From: Cellulosimicrobium cellulans
Lineage (GTDB): Bacteria > Actinomycetota > Actinomycetes > Actinomycetales > Cellulomonadaceae
Direction of reading: 5' to 3'
NCBI RefSeq assembly: GCF_006539945.1
Contig: NZ_BJNZ01000011.1
Span: 1 to 64,000, forward strand
DNA length: 64,000 bases
The notes under the pieces were generated by a model, which ran no database searches, was not told where the DNA came from, and worked only from the letters and a program-made list of their open reading frames with translations. Both the position numbers and the translations under genes were made by a program. Of the stretch, positions 61,901-64,000 are shown one piece after another. Within the stretch, counting starts at the first letter, position 1. Every line of letters starts with the position of its first letter.

Positions 61901-63158
61901 CCGGGTGCAGCTCGAGCTGCGGAACACCGCCGACGGCGGCGACCTCGTCTTCACGCCCCACCACACCAACTGGGACGTGACGTACGGGCTCTACCTCAAC
62001 CTCGACGAGCCGGACTCGGCCGCTTCCCAGGAGCGCATCCTGCGCGCCAAGCAGGAGCTGCGCGACGCCGACCGCACCGTCGACAGCCTCACGAGCTTCG
62101 ACAACAACAACTTCGAGAACGCGAAGAACCTCAAGCAGAGCGGGTCGTCGGTCGGGACGTTCTCCGGCCGTCAGTTCCGCCACGCCAACGGCACGGGCTG
62201 GTTCAGCTACGACCTCATGGTCGACCCGGCCTCGGCGTCGAACCACCTGGGCGTCACGCTCTACTCGGGTGACCAGGGTCGCGTCTTCGACGTGTACGTC
62301 AACGACGAGAAGCTGAAGACCATCACCACGGTCGCGAACGCCCCGACCAAGGACGAGCAGGGGTTCTACGTCGACACGACGCAGCTCCCGGCCAAGTACC
62401 TCGAGATCGGCGAGGGCACGCGCTGGAAGGTCGACAGCGCGGGGGAGCACGTGCTCGACGAGGACGGCGAGCGCATCCCCGTGGTCACCGTCCGCTTCCA
62501 GGCGCTGGGCGGCTGGGCCGGAGGCGTGTTCGGCGTCCGGGTCGACCGCGCGGCGTCGTACGACGCGACGCCCGGGCTCGCGGCGCTCGCGTTCGACACC
62601 GGATCGCTCGCCCCTGCGTTCGACCCGGCGGTGACGGACTACACCCTCACCGTCCCCGCGGGCACGACGACCGTCATGCTCGACGCCGACCCGCACGTGC
62701 CCAGCGGCCTCGTGCGCGTCGACGGCGTGCTGGTCGACGACACGCAGGGCCGCACCGTCTCCCTCCCCGCGGACGGGAGCGCCCGGACCGTGGAGGTCGT
62801 CGGCGTCGCGCAGGACCACGAGACGGCCACGACCTACCGGGTCGAGATCGTGCCGGGCACCACGGCCGTCGTCCCGCTCGACGTCGAGGTCTCCCCGCGG
62901 TGCCTCGCGGGCAAGGTCTACGTGGCCGTGCGGGCGACGAACACGGGTGACGTGCCCGCGGACGTCACCCTCACGACACCGTTCGGGGAGAGGTCGTTCG
63001 CGGCCGTCGCCCCGGGCGCGAACGCCTACCAGTCGTTCGCGTCGCGCGCGACGTCGGTGCCCGCGGGCGCCGTGACCGTCACCGGTACGGCGGCGCTCGA
63101 CGGAGTGCCCGTCACCACGGCGTACGACGTCGCCGTCGACGCCCGCACCTGCGCCTAG
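58980..63158 (+). CDS. secreted GH146-type beta-L-arabinofuranosidase
   Basis: A 1392-residue exported enzyme; the signal peptide ends near residue 40 (TAVAADAL). A LamG domain (about 48-255) and a small Ig-like domain (about 285-355) precede the (alpha/alpha)6 catalytic domain (about 365-1000). The zinc-cysteine site of the GH127/146 clan is present: E704 and C706 (ETAETCNEYN) and C773/C774 (EFWCCTGTGMESFSKLGDS). The sequence is closer to GH146 than to GH127. A further beta domain (about 1000-1190), a cadherin-like repeat (LAALAFDTGSLAPAFDPAV) and the RCLAGK/AYQSF module (about 1300-1392) follow. It presumably acts on beta-L-Araf side chains outside the cell. Confidence 0.88.
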   Translation: MHPRPTDGVRRRPGGAARLAAVAAAAALAVTAWAPTAVAADALPAPVLDLAFDGDVADASPLAHPVALRGHTGSAPTGYSYVDGVDGTGRALRLSGSTYLDLGSSTALQPEDLTLSFWVEPSGKLSGEHVITWNKRAYNSDGWYLSSESDTVPLALSVGPASGQPYKVRVASSDRAAFFPADEWTHVVVTYDHATKDVAFYRNGEQVPSTVANAVGGDATGVLGSDPALPKTIGFNGPQYNGAYLKAALDDYRLYDAVADLGDVVGLYEESGRTVDRDAIAQDDADALSLPERATVALVLPTTGSRGSTVSWRSSHPEVVATDGTVVRPAIGEDDAHVTLTATVRYLDGEPVTRDLEVVVPALVDETPLEDTALPSVLLSDDFLQNAAAKEHEYLLSLDSETFLYEFYKVGGLTPTTSAGYGGWERSNAVNFRGHAFGHYLSALAMSWSSTQDQATKEALFTEIEEGVGGLARVQDAYAAAHPGSAGYVSAFRESILDQVQGTGTSDENVIVPWYNLHKVLAGLLDVAEYVDGPVGDQALAVATGFGLYVQGRVAKLPSTDVMLRTEYGGMNEALYELFDLTGDVRIKEAAEAFDEVTFFRQLAAGQDVLPGKHANTQIPKLLGALKRHQVFTQNPEYYDLLTPAEKDELPMYLAAAENFFDIVVRDHTYVTGANSQAEHFHAPGSLHERADEQGTARNAETAETCNEYNMLKLARELFTLSKDVRYADYYENAFINTILASQNPETGTTTYFNPMASGYHRVYNLPFTEFWCCTGTGMESFSKLGDSIYFTGQGSVWVNMFFSSTVEHAEQNLRLTQEANLPNEDTVTFRVDALDGGAVAQDATLRLRVPSWIAGDPTLEVNGAAVEPDVSRGYVVLPVAAGDVVRYTMPMAASVVDTPDNPYFVAFRYGPVVLSANLGEVPEPAWQGTGILVRSSTRDADAQTTITAANMGADEWKERIAENLVRVEDDAEGRVQLELRNTADGGDLVFTPHHTNWDVTYGLYLNLDEPDSAASQERILRAKQELRDADRTVDSLTSFDNNNFENAKNLKQSGSSVGTFSGRQFRHANGTGWFSYDLMVDPASASNHLGVTLYSGDQGRVFDVYVNDEKLKTITTVANAPTKDEQGFYVDTTQLPAKYLEIGEGTRWKVDSAGEHVLDEDGERIPVVTVRFQALGGWAGGVFGVRVDRAASYDATPGLAALAFDTGSLAPAFDPAVTDYTLTVPAGTTTVMLDADPHVPSGLVRVDGVLVDDTQGRTVSLPADGSARTVEVVGVAQDHETATTYRVEIVPGTTAVVPLDVEVSPRCLAGKVYVAVRATNTGDVPADVTLTTPFGERSFAAVAPGANAYQSFASRATSVPAGAVTVTGTAALDGVPVTTAYDVAVDARTCA

Positions 63159-63189
63159 CACCGTAGCTCGCCGGGGGGAGCGTCAGGGC

Positions 63190-63233
63190 TCGCCGAGGGA
63201 GTGCCGGGGTCGTGGCCCGGGCTCCCTCGGCGA
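63190..63233 (+). terminator. 12-bp stem-loop after the GH146 gene
   Basis: 12-bp perfect arms (63190-63201 and 63222-63233) around a 20-nt loop that itself can pair (CCGGG/CCCGG), 31 nt after the stop. Between here and the next start (63323) lies an ATCG-rich AT-shifted stretch (about 63262-63286), probably the promoter/operator of the next gene. Confidence 0.7.
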
Positions 63234-63322
63234 ACCGGGACGCCACCCGGCGGCCGGGAGTCGATATCGGTATCGAGATCGATCCCCCAAGATCCGGCAC
63301 GACCTCGACGAGGAGGAACGAG

Positions 63323-64000
63323 ATGAGCAGACAGGTGAGGACCGCGGTCGCCGCGGCGCTGGCGGGGGTGCTCGCGCTCGGCGCGAGCACGACGTCCGCG
63401 GCGGTGGCGGACGAGTCGAACGACACACCGGGAGGAGCGAGCACGATCACCGGGCTGACCACCACCGACCGCGGTGACGGGACGTACGGCGTCCCGCTGC
63501 TGGGCAGCGACGTCCCCGACATCTCGGTCGCGCGTGTCCCCGCGGCCGAGAGCGACGAGGGACGCGACGTCTACTACATGATCAGCACCACGATGCACCT
63601 CGCCCCCGGTGCCCCGATCATGAAGTCCTACGACCTCGTGAGCTGGGAGATCGTCGGGTACGTCTACGACCGGCTCGGCGTCGGCGACGTGTCGTCGCTG
63701 CGCAACGGGAAGAACGGCTACGGCAACGGACAGTGGGCGTCGTCGCTCCGCTACCGCGACGGCACGTTCTACGTGGTGTTCAACACCAACGACCTCGGGG
63801 GGTCGTACCTCTTCCGCACGGACGACGTCGAGCACGGCGCGTGGGAGCGCACCGCGCTCGGCCGGGGGTTCCACGACCCGTCGCTGTTCTTCGACGAGGC
63901 CGACGGGGGGACGCCCTACATCTTCTACGGCTCGGGCGCGACGAGCGCCGTCCGGCTGAACGACGACCTCACCGCGATCGAGGCCGACTTCCCGAACATC
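63323..64000 (+). CDS. secreted GH43-family enzyme, cut by the window end
   Basis: An ATG at 63323 with a GAGGAGGAACGAG ribosome binding site opens a frame that runs out of the window (226 codons visible). The signal peptide is MSRQVRTAVAAALAGVLALG through SAAVAD. The propeller starts with GVPLLGSDVPDISVARVP (catalytic-base Asp) and reaches FHDPSLFFDEADG, which resembles the second conserved Asp; the general-acid Glu would lie beyond 64000. The pattern (MISTTMHLAPGAPIMKSYDLVSWEIVGYV) is typical of GH43 beta-xylosidase/arabinofuranosidase relatives. Whether it ends with the RCLAGK module cannot be seen. Confidence 0.85.
   Translation, partial: MSRQVRTAVAAALAGVLALGASTTSAAVADESNDTPGGASTITGLTTTDRGDGTYGVPLLGSDVPDISVARVPAAESDEGRDVYYMISTTMHLAPGAPIMKSYDLVSWEIVGYVYDRLGVGDVSSLRNGKNGYGNGQWASSLRYRDGTFYVVFNTNDLGGSYLFRTDDVEHGAWERTALGRGFHDPSLFFDEADGGTPYIFYGSGATSAVRLNDDLTAIEADFPNI

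Noticed and set aside
58785-63161. 1458-codon open frame antisense to GH146
   Set aside because: Shadow of the GH146 gene; repetitive Val/Arg/Asp-rich composition and no recognisable domain.

Overview
The window is very GC-rich DNA with strong third-position GC bias. Its gene content points to an actinomycete of the Micrococcales, probably a plant-polysaccharide degrader of the Cellulosimicrobium/Cellulomonas/Promicromonospora type: GTP-dependent PEP carboxykinase divergent from RamB, DisA, an Actinobacteria-type argA, several apparently leaderless starts, and many secreted arabinan-active enzymes. The genus is inferred from gene content only. I saw no rRNA, tRNA or CRISPR array.

Region 1 (1-3160) is an accessory, scarred region. 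An IS3-family element, itself rearranged, interrupts an RHS-repeat gene. The RHS 3' end carries a variable C-terminal toxin-like domain, followed 5 bp later by a candidate immunity gene. A frameshifted YhcG/DUF1016 nuclease remnant and short palindromes follow. Base composition drops over the toxin/immunity part.

Region 2 (3160-17035) is central metabolism: pckG divergent from ramB, a proline-iminopeptidase-like hydrolase, a medium-chain dehydrogenase, a general-stress flavin-binding protein, the glycerol cluster glpD-glpF-glpK (minus strand) divergent from a SorC-type regulator, argA, and a LacI regulator.

Region 3 (17118-22836) is an operon for an oligosaccharide ABC importer (binding protein plus two permeases) and a GH127 beta-L-arabinofuranosidase without a signal peptide. 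It is divergent from the LacI regulator and has a recognisable promoter with an operator at the transcription start.

Region 4 (22841-43000) mixes housekeeping genes (mutY, disA, radA, ctaA, nudix, a potassium channel and regulators) with two large secreted enzymes: a 1567-aa MGH1-like (alpha/alpha)6 glycosidase-like protein and a 1055-aa GH43 enzyme. Both have a 16-bp identical upstream site that resembles the operator of the region 3 operon.

Region 5 (43171-64000) is an L-arabinose/arabinan locus: proC-lacI, araB-araD-araA, a YtfQRT/YjfF-like pentofuranose ABC importer, a secreted GH51 arabinofuranosidase, a secreted GH146-type beta-L-arabinofuranosidase, and the start of another GH43 enzyme cut by the window end. 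Five near-identical 14-bp LacI-type operators tie araBDA, the importer and GH51 into one regulon, very likely under the LacI protein encoded directly upstream of araB.

How it works together: secreted GH43, GH51, GH146 and the MGH1-like enzyme would release arabinose and arabino-oligosaccharides outside the cell. Two ABC systems import them, intracellular GH127 finishes oligosaccharides, and AraA/AraB/AraD feed the pentose phosphate pathway. The four complete secreted enzymes share an undescribed C-terminal module of about 90 residues (RCLAGK...AYQSF...terminal Cys). Two loci carry an unusual 21-bp-phased GAGGTAGAG repeat directly downstream of enzyme genes.
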